Shown one piece after another: positions 13,798 to 20,166 of a stretch of 20,166 nucleotides of DNA. The position numbers were made by a program, and so were the translations under genes. Each line of letters opens with the position of its first letter. Position 1 is the stretch's first letter. Origin of the DNA: Micromonosporaceae bacterium (GTDB taxonomy: Bacteria > Actinomycetota > Actinomycetes > Mycobacteriales > Micromonosporaceae); assembly GCA_019690055.1 (NCBI GenBank), contig JADGGF010000021.1:1-20166 (forward strand), in the 5' to 3' direction. Under the pieces are notes generated by a model that worked only from the letters and a program-made list of their open reading frames with translations, did not search any database and was not told the origin of the DNA.

Positions 13798-14412
13798 TCA
13801 CGCCGCGGCGGCGTCGAAGAAGGCGACCTCCAGCTGCATCGCGCGGCGGTAGGCGGTGGCGGCGGTGCCGTGGTCGCGTACGTAGCGGTCGAGCAGCCCT
13901 TCCAGGGTCCGGGCCAGCTCCTCGAACTCCGGAGCTGCATAGGTGTCGATCCATTCACGGTACGCCCCCGGCTCGGCGGTTTCCGCCAGGGACCGACCCA
14001 GGTAGGCGTACAGACGCATGCACGGGGTCATCGCGGCGCATATGGTGCCGACGTCGCGGGTAGCCGCGGTGGCCAGCAGGAAATTGGTGTAGGCGAGCGT
14101 GGCCGGCGCCGGCTGTACCGATGCCATGTCGATGCCCCAGCGAGCGGCCACGCCGTCGTGCAGGCGCAGCTCGTCGCGCACTCCGCTGATCAGCGCCGCG
14201 AACGCCTCGACCCCGGCCCGGTCCGGGGCGGCGGCCAACGCGAGGGCGTACGCCCGGGCGAACGCCTCCAGGTAGATCGCGTCCTGGGCGAGGTAGGCGA
14301 CGTACCGGTCGCGGTCGAGCGTCCCGTCGGCGATGCCGCGGACGAACGGATGCCGTAGCGCCGCCTCGGCGAGGTCGGCGTTCTCCTGCCACAGCGTCCC
14401 GGCGATGCTCAT
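13798..14412 (-). CDS. TenA/thiaminase II family protein
   Basis: This 204-residue all-helical protein has the TenA fold. Asp44 (LAQDAIYLEAFARAYA) and Cys131 (AAMTPCMRLYAYLG) match the Asp44 and nucleophilic Cys of thiaminase II. Tyr108 (LAYTNFLL) and Glu195 (LEVAFF) fit the remaining active-site positions. TenA with the Cys hydrolyses aminopyrimidine fragments of degraded thiamin to salvage hydroxymethylpyrimidine. Here the catalytic Cys is kept, so salvage is plausible, though TenA-like paralogues act on other substrates. No thi genes and no TPP riboswitch signature are seen nearby. It lies 38 bp downstream of the DUF2231 gene on the same strand, probably co-transcribed; AGCCG/CGGCT can form a small stem in the gap (14424-14437). 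Confidence 0.88.
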   Translation of the reverse strand: MSIAGTLWQENADLAEAALRHPFVRGIADGTLDRDRYVAYLAQDAIYLEAFARAYALALAAAPDRAGVEAFAALISGVRDELRLHDGVAARWGIDMASVQPAPATLAYTNFLLATAATRDVGTICAAMTPCMRLYAYLGRSLAETAEPGAYREWIDTYAAPEFEELARTLEGLLDRYVRDHGTAATAYRRAMQLEVAFFDAAAA

Positions 14413-14450
14413 GCCCGAAGGTTAGCCGTGCGCGGCTCGCCGCCGTGCGG

Positions 14451-14954
14451 CTAGATCTCTTGGTGCGTCGTGCGGGCCCCGGCGTCTCCGGTCCGGATCA
14501 CGTAGTAGAGCGTCGCCAGCGCGAGCCCGACCGAGATCACGGCGACCACGACCCGGACCACCGGCGAGGCCGGATTGATCTTGCTCAGCGGCCCGGGCAT
14601 GGCCCACAGCACGGCCGCGAGCATCACGACGCCCAAGGCGGTCGTGAGGTACACCGTGACGTTGGCGAGCGCCTGGTGGTTGTCGATCTCGTGGAGCAGG
14701 GCGAGCGACGGACCCTGGGGGTCGGGGCCGACGCGATCGATCCAGATCTGCTCCAGCTCCTGCCCGGACAGCACCGCGGCCCAGGCCGAGGCTGGCGCGA
14801 CGACCGCGAGTCCGAGGACGGCCCACCAGATGTGCTGGCGAAGGCGGGGCCAGAGCGCGTAGAGGATCGCAGCCAGCGCGGCCAACGGGACGAACACAAC
14901 CGCGGCGTGCACGATCAACACGTGCGCGGGAAGGTTGAACAGCTCGCGAAACAT
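14451..14954 (-). CDS. DUF2231-type membrane protein
   Basis: This 167-residue integral membrane protein has four predicted helices (about 12-34, 42-63, 100-120 and 129-151). It opens LFNLPAHVLIVHAAVVFVPLAALAAILYAL, and the conserved His11 and His16 of the first helix are typical of DUF2231. A second signature, HEIDNHQALANVTVYLTTALG (about 88-108), places two more histidines near the membrane face, so heme or metal binding is possible but unproven. AAGGAG lies nine bases before the ATG at 14954. Its position upstream of the TenA gene suggests a shared transcript without an obvious functional link. Confidence 0.85.
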   Translation of the reverse strand: MFRELFNLPAHVLIVHAAVVFVPLAALAAILYALWPRLRQHIWWAVLGLAVVAPASAWAAVLSGQELEQIWIDRVGPDPQGPSLALLHEIDNHQALANVTVYLTTALGVVMLAAVLWAMPGPLSKINPASPVVRVVVAVISVGLALATLYYVIRTGDAGARTTHQEI

Positions 14955-15257
14955 CGACGTTCGCTCCTTCGCGTCGGCGGGCCTGCGGGCACTCTAGCGC
15001 CCTGACTCGTCCGGGGACGGCCACCACTGCACACGCATCCGGGCCCAGAACCGGTTCATCCAGAGCTCCGGTTCATCAAAGGCTCTGGTTTTCCGGGCTC
15101 GTGACGATGCCCGGACTCCGTGGGTCGGGGTGATTCGCCCCACGTACCGCCAAGCCGGACAAAGGCGCAATCTTGAGCGAATCTCGGTGGCGTGGTCTGA
15201 TGGACGGGCCTGGCCGGAACACTCACCTGGTTGACCGTGAACGCTGACGACGTATCC
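14955..15257. other. 303-bp divergent intergenic region (DUF2231 / Fur)
   Basis: No gene was found. CCGGTTCATC repeats exactly at 15051-15060 and 15068-15077 (period 17). CCAGAGC (15060-15066) pairs with GCTCTGG (15082-15088) around the second copy. This could be an operator region for Fur autoregulation, but the AT-rich Fur box of other bacteria is not recognisable. Confidence 0.4.
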
Positions 15258-15698
15258 ATGCCTCCCGGGCGGCCGAGCCCGCAGGAGCTGCTGCGCTCGC
15301 GCGGGCTGCGGGTCACCCGTCCCCGCCTCGCGGTGCTCGAGGTGCTCGACGAGGGTGGCCACTTCGATGTCGAGCAGATCGCCCAGCGGGTACGCGCGCG
15401 GCTGGACTCGGTCTCCACCCAGGCGATATACGACGTGCTCAACGCGCTCGCCCGGGTCGGGTTGGCCCGGCGGATCGAGCCGGCCGGCAGTCCGGCCCTC
15501 TACGAGCGCCGGAGCGGCGACAACCACCACCATGTCGTCTGCCGCGGCTGTGGTGCCGTCGCCGACATCGACTGTGTGGTCGGCGGCGCCCCCTGCCTGG
15601 ACCCGTCGACCCCGCCCGCCGGGTTCGTCATCGACGAGGCCGAGGTCACGTTCTGGGGCCTGTGCGCCACCTGCCAGGTCGCCGAGCCGGAGGAGTAG
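15258..15698 (+). CDS. Fur-family metal-dependent repressor
   Basis: This 146-residue protein has the Fur layout. An N-terminal winged helix spans about 8-80 (LLRSRGLRVTRPRLAVLEVL, FDVEQIAQRVRARLDSVSTQAIYDVLNALARVGLARRIE). A C-terminal dimerisation and metal domain contains HHHVVCRGCGAVADID (90-105) and CATCQ (136-140). Cys95/Cys98 and Cys136/Cys139 form the structural zinc site, and His90-92 with nearby acids form the regulatory metal site. It is closest in style to actinobacterial FurA-type peroxide/iron sensors, but no katG is adjacent, so its regulon is unclear. ATG 15258 was chosen; GTG 15237 or TTG 15231 would add 7 or 9 residues. No start has a clear ribosome binding site. Confidence 0.88.
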   Translation: MPPGRPSPQELLRSRGLRVTRPRLAVLEVLDEGGHFDVEQIAQRVRARLDSVSTQAIYDVLNALARVGLARRIEPAGSPALYERRSGDNHHHVVCRGCGAVADIDCVVGGAPCLDPSTPPAGFVIDEAEVTFWGLCATCQVAEPEE

Positions 15699-15702
15699 GC
15701 CG

Positions 15703-15728
15703 CCCCGGTGGCAGGAAGGCCACCGGGG
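15703..15728. terminator. Strong bidirectional terminator hairpin after the Fur gene
   Basis: CCCCGGTGGC (15703-15712) pairs perfectly with GCCACCGGGG (15719-15728) over AGGAAG, a 10-bp GC-rich stem four bases after the Fur stop. It also serves the convergent small membrane-protein gene. Confidence 0.8.
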
Positions 15729-15765
15729 TGACGGTTCTTGCCCGGACTGACAGCGGGTGGGGCAG

Positions 15766-15996
15766 CTAGCCGAGCATCTGTCCGTAGAGGACGGCCAGGA
15801 GCACGGTCAGCGTCAGCATGGCGACGACCGCGACGGCGACGGTGAATCGACGCGCGGCGTTCTCCTCGGCATCGATGGCGGCGTGGTCCTGCGCCGGCAG
15901 GGGCCGCGGCGGTGCCGTGGGCACGACGACGTAGGGGCGCCATCCGACCGGCGGCGCCGCGGTCGGCGGCGGTGGCGTGTACTTCGATGACTGCAC
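15766..15996 (-). CDS. Small Pro-rich single-pass membrane protein
   Basis: This 76-residue protein has a Pro-rich cytosolic half (YTPPPPTAAPPVGWRP), an acidic stretch DAEENAARR, and one C-terminal transmembrane helix (about 50-72, FTVAVAVVAMLTLTVLLAVLY). The GTG at 15996 lies three bases after the helicase stop (TAG-CCG-GTG). The GGAG that would serve it lies within the helicase 3' end, so translation is coupled. No function is known. A short membrane protein near the rhlE/DUF3107 region also occurs in mycobacteria, but I cannot claim homology. Confidence 0.75.
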   Translation of the reverse strand: MQSSKYTPPPPTAAPPVGWRPYVVVPTAPPRPLPAQDHAAIDAEENAARRFTVAVAVVAMLTLTVLLAVLYGQMLG

Positions 15997-15999
15997 CGG

Positions 16000-17925
16000 C
16001 TACTCCTCTCCGGGGCCGGGGGTGGCCTCACTGACGCCGGTCCCACCGCTGCGGCGGCGACGACGGCGCCGGGCGCGACGCTTCGGTGGGGCCTCCGTCC
16101 CGGTTCCGGCCAGCTCCACTGTGGACGATGTGTCCGCAGACGCGGTGTCCGTGTCCGTTGTGGACGTTGGCTCGATGACGAGGGACCCCGAATCGGTGAC
16201 GATCCGGCGGGTCCGGCGGCGCCGGCGCTTGGTGGGCGGTCGCTCGTCGGCGCCGGCGTCCCGACGGCGGGACCGGCGGCCGCCGCCCAGGTCCTCCTCG
16301 GCCTCGGCATCCAGGCCGGCCCGGGTGCGGTCGGCGCGGGGCAGCGTACCGGTGACGGACGGGTCGATGTCCAGGTCGGTGTACAGGTGCGGAGAGGTGT
16401 GGTACGTCTCCGGCGGATCGGGGATGTCGAGCCCGAGGGACTTGTCGATGATCCGCCAGCGTGGCAGGTCTTCCCAGTCGACGAACGTCACCGCCACGCC
16501 GGTGGCCCCCGCCCGTCCGGTACGGCCGATCCGGTGGGTGTAGGTGTCGGCGTCCTCGGGGCAGTCGTAGTTGATCACGTGCGTGACGCCGCTGACGTCC
16601 AGGCCGCGGGCGGCGACGTCGGTGGCGACGAGCACGTCGACTTTGCCGTTGCGGAAGGCGCGCAGGGCCCGCTCGCGGGCGCTCTGGCCGAGGTCGCCGT
16701 GGACCGCGGCGACCGCGAATCCCCGGAAGTCGAGGTCCTCGGCGGCGCGGTCGGCCGCCCGCTTGGTCCGGCAGAAGATCATCGTGAGACCGCGGCCGCG
16801 TGCCTGCAGGATCCGCGCCACCACCTCGAGCTTGTTGAGCGGGTGGGTCCGGTAGACCACCTGCTTGGTCAGCGGCGCCGCCGTCACCTCGTGCCGGGCG
16901 TGCACGGTCACCGGATGGCGCAGGAACCGCCGGGCCAACGCCACGATCGGGTCCGGCATCGTGGCCGAGAAGAGCATCGTCTGCCGGTCCTCGGGCAGCA
17001 TCTTCAAGATCTTCTCGACGTCATCCAGGAAGCCCAGGTCGAGCATGCGGTCGGCCTCGTCGAGCACCAGCGCCCGCACCCGGTCCAGGCGCAGGGGCGG
17101 CTGGTGCCGGCCCTTCGCCGGCTTCGCCAGGTCCAGCAGCCGGCCCGGCGTGCCGACGATGATCTCGACGCCTCGCCGGAGCGCCTCGATCTGCGGCTCG
17201 TACGCCACGCCGCCGTAGACCGGGAGCACCCGGACGCCCCGGGTCGACCCGGCGGTCTGGATGTCTCGGGCGACCTGCAGGCCGAGCTCACGGGTGGGCA
17301 CGACCACCAGCGCCTGCGGGCTGCCGTCGGCGCCCTCGTCGGGGGCGAGCACCCGCTCCAGCAGCGGTATGCCGAAGCTCAGCGTCTTGCCGGTGCCGGT
17401 CGGGGCCTGGCCGATCAGGTCCGCCCCGCGCAGCGCGATCGGGAGCGCGTACTCCTGGATCGCGAACGCCTGGCGGATGCCGACCGCCTCGAGCGCGGCC
17501 ACGGTCTCGGGTCGGGCGCCGAGCTCGGCGAAGGTCGGGGAGTCGGGCCGGACCGGGGCCCGTCCCGGCAGGACCGCCGACTCGACGCCGGCCGGTACCG
17601 GCTCGGCCTCGGTGACCTCGATCGTCTCAGTGCTGGCGGCCCCCGTGACGCCGGTGGGTTCGGCGGCGCCGGAGGCGACCGTTTCGGCGGCCGGGGCCAC
17701 GGGCTCGGTCGCCGCGGCGGAGCGCCGGCTCCTGGTCCCCGTACGGCCGGTGCTCGGACGGCTGCTGCTCGTACGCCCTGTGCCCGCACGTCCGGTTTCT
17801 GAATGTCCGGTTTCGGTGGTTGCTGCGGTGCCCTTCCGCGTCCGCCGCCGGGTCTTGGGCTGCGTATCGTCCGCGGATTGGGCGGTTGTCTGCTCGTTCG
17901 GTTCTGACGTCGTGCTGTTCGACAA
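16000..17925 (-). CDS. DEAD-box ATP-dependent RNA helicase (RhlE-like)
   Basis: With the TTG start at 17925 the protein has 641 residues. All core motifs are present: Phe132 and Gln157 of the Q motif (FAELG, AIQEYALP), APTGTGKT (174-181), PTREL, TPGR, DEAD (289-292), SAT (320-322), and the second RecA lobe with HRIGRTGR (464-471). It unwinds short RNA duplexes, probably in ribosome assembly or RNA decay. The N-terminal 125 residues are Thr/Arg/Ser/Glu-rich and disordered-looking. The C-terminus has Arg/Lys-rich patches (KRRRRRTRR, RRARRRRRRR) likely to bind RNA. The TTG has a good GAGGGA about seven bases upstream; an ATG at 18081 would add 52 unconserved residues. The gene order with TetR and DUF3107 parallels the mycobacterial Rv3208-Rv3208A-Rv3211 (rhlE) neighbourhood. 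Confidence 0.88.
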   Translation of the reverse strand: MSNSTTSEPNEQTTAQSADDTQPKTRRRTRKGTAATTETGHSETGRAGTGRTSSSRPSTGRTGTRSRRSAAATEPVAPAAETVASGAAEPTGVTGAASTETIEVTEAEPVPAGVESAVLPGRAPVRPDSPTFAELGARPETVAALEAVGIRQAFAIQEYALPIALRGADLIGQAPTGTGKTLSFGIPLLERVLAPDEGADGSPQALVVVPTRELGLQVARDIQTAGSTRGVRVLPVYGGVAYEPQIEALRRGVEIIVGTPGRLLDLAKPAKGRHQPPLRLDRVRALVLDEADRMLDLGFLDDVEKILKMLPEDRQTMLFSATMPDPIVALARRFLRHPVTVHARHEVTAAPLTKQVVYRTHPLNKLEVVARILQARGRGLTMIFCRTKRAADRAAEDLDFRGFAVAAVHGDLGQSARERALRAFRNGKVDVLVATDVAARGLDVSGVTHVINYDCPEDADTYTHRIGRTGRAGATGVAVTFVDWEDLPRWRIIDKSLGLDIPDPPETYHTSPHLYTDLDIDPSVTGTLPRADRTRAGLDAEAEEDLGGGRRSRRRDAGADERPPTKRRRRRTRRIVTDSGSLVIEPTSTTDTDTASADTSSTVELAGTGTEAPPKRRARRRRRRRSGGTGVSEATPGPGEE

Positions 17926-18317
17926 CGGGTGTCCCTCGATCGGGAGCGCCCCGCTCGGGTCCTGGCCGGGCGCTCGAATGTCACGAGGCTCGGTCAACGC
18001 GGCCGATCCTCGGTTCGCCTCTCGCGGGCCGCTCACAACGTCGGGGTTGAGATCGTTCCTCGCGATCCTGCCGCCGGCCATCGACGTCGCGGGCCACACG
18101 CGGGCCGGGGCGCGTACGTGCACCCCCGGCTTACGCCGTCCATCCTACGGGATGCCCACGGCGTCGGGGCCGATGCTCCGGCCGGACCCGGCTGCCCGAA
18201 CTCTTCCCGCCCGAACTTTCCTGCCCCGGACCTCCGGTTTCCTGCGCCAACGCGGTGGCGCCGGGCCGCGGCCGGCGTACGTGGCCGCCCGAGGCCGCTG
18301 AGGCCGCCCGTGGCCGC
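17926..18317. other. 392-bp spacer/leader upstream of the helicase gene
   Basis: No independent gene is supported. The helicase frame stays open to 18123, so part could be coding if an upstream start is used. The region holds the 18133-18164 hairpin and a 15-bp-period GCCCGAACT repeat near 18194-18220. TAGGAT on the minus strand (18147-18142) fits a -10 but lacks a -35 and lies in the hairpin. Confidence 0.45.
18133..18164 (-). terminator. Two-part hairpin between DUF3107 and helicase genes
   Basis: ACGCCGT (18133-18139) pairs with ACGGCGT (18158-18164), and inside it CATCC (18141-18145) pairs with GGATG (18150-18154) over a four-base loop, with an asymmetric internal bulge. It could be the DUF3107 terminator or a regulatory structure in the helicase leader. 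Confidence 0.45.
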
Positions 18318-18545
18318 TCAGTCCGGCGCGAAGCCCACCCGCCGCGGGGTGGCTCGGTCGATCTCGACGTAAGCGATCTTCGCCACCGGCACGATCACGC
18401 GTCGGCCCTTCTCGTCCGTGAGCGTCAGCACCCCGCTCGGGTCGTTGAGTGCTTTCGTCACGGCGTCGGCGACCTCGTCCGGCGTCTGCGCGCTCTCCAG
18501 CGACAGCTCCCGGGGAGAGTGCTGAACGCCGATCTTGACCTCCAA
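18318..18545 (-). CDS. DUF3107 family protein (Rv3208A-like)
   Basis: This 75-residue soluble protein matches DUF3107 in length and pattern: VKIGVQHSPRELSLESAQTPDEVADAVTKAL, then LTLTDEKGRRVIVPVAKIAYVEIDRATPRRVGF. These small actinobacterial proteins have a compact fold ending in strands that bring YVEI near the C-terminus. Their function is unknown. The start is a TTG at 18545 with AAGGA about seven bases upstream; no ATG or GTG lies where the family begins. It sits between the TetR gene (upstream) and the helicase (downstream), an arrangement widely conserved in actinobacteria. The spacer to TetR is almost entirely a tandem repeat. Confidence 0.88.
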   Translation of the reverse strand: MEVKIGVQHSPRELSLESAQTPDEVADAVTKALNDPSGVLTLTDEKGRRVIVPVAKIAYVEIDRATPRRVGFAPD

Positions 18546-18566
18546 GGGATGTTCCTTCCTCGATGT

Positions 18567-18631
18567 GGTGGCTGGACGACGACCTACAGGTGGCTGGTGA
18601 CGGCCTGCTGGTGGCCCGGTGACGGCCTGCT
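18567..18631. repeat. Three-copy 21/22-bp tandem repeat in the TetR-DUF3107 spacer
   Basis: Three head-to-tail units each begin GGTGGC at 18567 (22 bp), 18589 (21 bp) and 18610 (22 bp). Units two and three share the exact 14-mer GGTGACGGCCTGCT; unit one is more diverged. They occupy 65 of the 92 bases between the TetR stop and the DUF3107 start. Confidence 0.75.
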
Positions 18632-18637
18632 CGAAGG

Positions 18638-19300
18638 CTAGCTGATCTCCGGGGCCCGTTGTGGCTTCGCGGGGGGCTGATCCTGCAGAGGAAAGCTCGA
18701 GATGCCCCGCCAGGACAGGGCGGAGAGCAGCGCCTCGGCATCCTCCTTCGGGACCCGACGACCGCCGGCCAGCCAGAACCGGGCGGCGACCTCGGCGGCC
18801 CCGCACAGGCCGGCGGCCAGCAGCTCGGCCCGCTCCCGACCGAGGCCGGTGTCGGCCATGATCGTCTCGGTGATGGCCTCGATGCAGCCCCGCTCCATCC
18901 GCTCGACCCGCTCCCGGACCGCCGGCTCGTGGCGCAGGTCGGACTCGTAGACCAGGCGGAAGGCCTCGCTCTCGTGATCAATGAAGTCGAAATAGGCCCG
19001 GGTCGCGGCCTCCACCCGCACCTTGTTGTCGGTGCTCGACGACATGGCGGTGCGCATGCGCTCGATAATCGCGTCGCAATGGGTGTCCAGGAGCGCGAGG
19101 TAGAGCTCCAGCTTGCCGGGGAAATGCTGGTAGAGCACCGGCTTGGATACCCCGGCCCGCTCGGCGATGTCGTCCATCGCGGCCGCGTGGTATCCCTGAG
19201 CGACGAAGACCTCCTGGGCCGCCTCGAGCAGCTGTTTGCGCCGGGCCGACCGGGGCAGGCGCGTCGGCCGCATGGCCTGCGTGTCGCTCGCCGATGGCAT
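18638..19300 (-). CDS. TetR-family transcriptional regulator (Rv3208-like)
   Basis: This 220-residue protein has an N-terminal TetR helix-turn-helix (about 20-66: RRKQLLEAAQEVFVAQGYHAAAMDDIAERAGVSKPVLYQHFPGKLELYLALLD). A helical ligand-binding and dimerisation domain follows (FDFIDHESEAFRLVYESDL, LLAAGLCGAAEVAARFWLAGG), ending at about 200 with a short Pro-rich tail. The AQGYHAAAMDDIAERAGVSKPVLYQHF stretch is typical of the regulator that sits upstream of DUF3107 in actinobacteria. Its ligand and targets are unknown; autoregulation of the TetR-DUF3107 unit is likely. AGAGGTGAG lies just before the ATG at 19300, supporting this start over the ATG at 19273. It is divergent from the Pro-rich gene at 19501. 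Confidence 0.9.
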   Translation of the reverse strand: MPSASDTQAMRPTRLPRSARRKQLLEAAQEVFVAQGYHAAAMDDIAERAGVSKPVLYQHFPGKLELYLALLDTHCDAIIERMRTAMSSSTDNKVRVEAATRAYFDFIDHESEAFRLVYESDLRHEPAVRERVERMERGCIEAITETIMADTGLGRERAELLAAGLCGAAEVAARFWLAGGRRVPKEDAEALLSALSWRGISSFPLQDQPPAKPQRAPEIS

Positions 19301-19392
19301 GACTCACCTCTACGTGTGCCTCAATGTCTGCGCTCGCACGATCGCCGAAACCACCTTTGGTGTCCGTGCGTCTCGGGTGTCCGTACGCATTG

Positions 19393-19422
19393 TGTCGAGC
19401 CCGGTAGGGCAACCGTTCGACA
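19393..19422. promoter_or_regulatory. Wide inverted repeat in the TetR upstream region
   Basis: TGTCGA (19393-19398) is mirrored by TCGACA (19417-19422) with 18 bases between them. It may be an operator for the divergent TetR gene. Arms of only six bases make chance possible. Confidence 0.3.
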
Positions 19423-19463
19423 GTACTTCGTACGACTGCACCACGACGATTACTCCGCACACA

Positions 19464-19487
19464 CGGTAACCTCACCTGAGGCTACCG
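19464..19487. promoter_or_regulatory. 24-bp pseudo-palindrome before the Pro-rich gene
   Basis: CGGTAACCTCA (19464-19474) and TGAGGCTACCG (19477-19487) form 11-base arms with one mismatch around CC, ending at the GAGGAG ribosome binding site of the 19501 gene. On the minus strand half of it resembles the iron-box start TNAGGTNAG, but the other half does not. It is probably an operator of a dimeric repressor, possibly the TetR protein. Confidence 0.45.
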
Positions 19488-19500
19488 AGGAGCGCGCGGT

Positions 19501-20166
19501 ATGGGTGAACACAACATCCCCGATAGGGGGGAGACGACCCTGGCGGCGGCGACCGCCGCCATCATTACCGCCCGTTGGCAACAGACGTCCGCGCCGGCCG
19601 GTGATCCGATGGCCAACGGCCACACTCCGAACGGTCACGGGTCGACCGGCGAAGCCCCCTCGCCATGGGCGCCGCCGGCCGCGCCCGACGCGGGGCTGCC
19701 GCCCGTCTCCCCGGCCGCGTTCCCGTTCGCGTCCCCGGACCCGTTCGCCCCGGTGTCGCCGGCTCCCGCGCCTCCGGTCTCGCCCGCGCCGCCCGTCTCG
19801 CCCGCCGAGCCCGGTCATGGGCCGTACTCCGGAGCCGCCTCCGCGTTCTTCGGGGCGGGGGAGCCCGAGCCCGTACCGGAGGCCTTCGGCGCGCGTGTGC
19901 CGGCTCCGCGCGACGGCGGTCCGCCCCGGCAGGACCCGTACGCTGCCCAGGATTTCTCCGCGCCGCCGGACGGCGTCCGGGCCCAGGTACCTCCGGGCTT
20001 TGAGCGGCGCACTTTCGCGCCGTTCCCGGGCGAGATGTCCCCGCCGGCTCCCGACCCCGGACCGGGCACGCCCCCGCAGTTCGCCGACGCGCCGGGCGAC
20101 CCCGGTAGCCGGGACCCGATCAGCCCCGAGTCGCCGGCCGCGGCGCTGCTCGGCACCGTTCCCCCG
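19501..20166 (+). CDS. Proline-rich protein of unknown function, 3' end outside window
   Basis: From the ATG at 19501 (GAGGAG about eight bases upstream) the frame is open for 222 residues to the window edge. The visible part starts MGEHNIPDRGETTLAAATAA and is then almost wholly low-complexity Pro/Ala/Gly/Ser sequence (PPVSPAPPVSPAEP, FPFASPDPFAPVSP). It has no membrane helix or recognisable domain so far. Codon third positions are strongly G/C, as in neighbouring genes, supporting a real gene. In mycobacteria the gene divergent from this TetR encodes a DUF3152 secreted protein, so the unseen C-terminus might hold a membrane anchor and such a domain. That is positional inference only. Confidence 0.65.
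   Translation, partial: MGEHNIPDRGETTLAAATAAIITARWQQTSAPAGDPMANGHTPNGHGSTGEAPSPWAPPAAPDAGLPPVSPAAFPFASPDPFAPVSPAPAPPVSPAPPVSPAEPGHGPYSGAASAFFGAGEPEPVPEAFGARVPAPRDGGPPRQDPYAAQDFSAPPDGVRAQVPPGFERRTFAPFPGEMSPPAPDPGPGTPPQFADAPGDPGSRDPISPESPAAALLGTVPP

Noticed and set aside
14413..15257. TPP riboswitch upstream of TenA/DUF2231
   Set aside because: I looked for the CTGAGA thi-box core on the minus strand and did not see it in the gap or upstream spacer.
19464..19487. IdeR/DtxR iron box
   Set aside because: Only about 10 of 14 conserved positions fit and the second half-site fails. Kept only as a generic operator candidate.
1..20166. Insertion sequence, prophage, CRISPR or defence island
   Set aside because: There are no transposase, integrase, phage or Cas-like proteins, and no regularly spaced array. 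The Cas4-like nuclease has no cas neighbours.

Overview
The window is high-GC DNA with dense, mostly short-spaced genes, many GTG and TTG starts, and protein families typical of Actinomycetota. These include a DUF3107 protein next to a TetR regulator and an RhlE-type helicase, an Rv2578c-type radical SAM protein, a SigE-family ECF sigma factor and DUF4190 membrane proteins. My best guess is a member of Micromonosporaceae or a close relative. That is inference from gene content and style, not a database match. I see no mobile element, prophage, CRISPR array, rRNA or tRNA. This is ordinary chromosome, and its surprises lie mostly in the intergenic DNA.

Layout. At 1-959 (-) is a truncated gene for an MgtE-like protein with PRC-barrel, MgtE-N and CBS domains. 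At 1117-2989 (+) are a PhzF-family protein and an EamA-type transporter. At 3033-5651 (-) are a CoA-binding protein, two tandem DUF4190 membrane proteins and a short-chain dehydrogenase, the last two overlapping as TGATG. Divergent from these, at 5760-6839 (+), is a radical SAM gene of the Rv2578c/SplB-like family. Its predicted leaderless promoter is overlapped by a good match to the actinobacterial LexA (SOS) box. Thioredoxin (6998-7348, -) and a TrmH/SpoU RNA methyltransferase (7889-8593, -) flank about 540 bp of repeat-rich DNA without a convincing gene.

At 9019-9903 (+) a 52-residue peptide gene precedes a bacterial PH-domain membrane protein. At 10064-11811 (+) a SigE-family sigma factor overlaps (ATGA) a single-pass protein with a large outer domain, a candidate anti-sigma or sensor partner. 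A PHP-domain phosphoesterase (11823-12680) and a RecB-like Fe-S nuclease (12822-13727) follow, separated by a REP-like palindromic repeat element. At 13798-14954 (-) are a DUF2231 membrane protein and a TenA-family protein. A Fur-family regulator (15258-15698, +) converges on a minus-strand block. Read in transcription order, that block is TetR regulator, DUF3107 protein, DEAD-box helicase and a small membrane protein (19300 down to 15766). A proline-rich gene beginning at 19501 (+) runs off the window.

The most promising points are: (1) the LexA box and leaderless promoter of the radical SAM gene; (2) the 52-aa amphipathic peptide coupled to a PH-domain protein; (3) the sigma factor with its outer-domain partner; (4) the REP-like element that contains the PHP gene's stop codon; (5) a recurring GTCC-N5-GGAC palindrome; (6) a three-copy tandem repeat that fills the TetR-DUF3107 spacer. 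I do not see a clearly new multi-gene defence or biosynthetic system.
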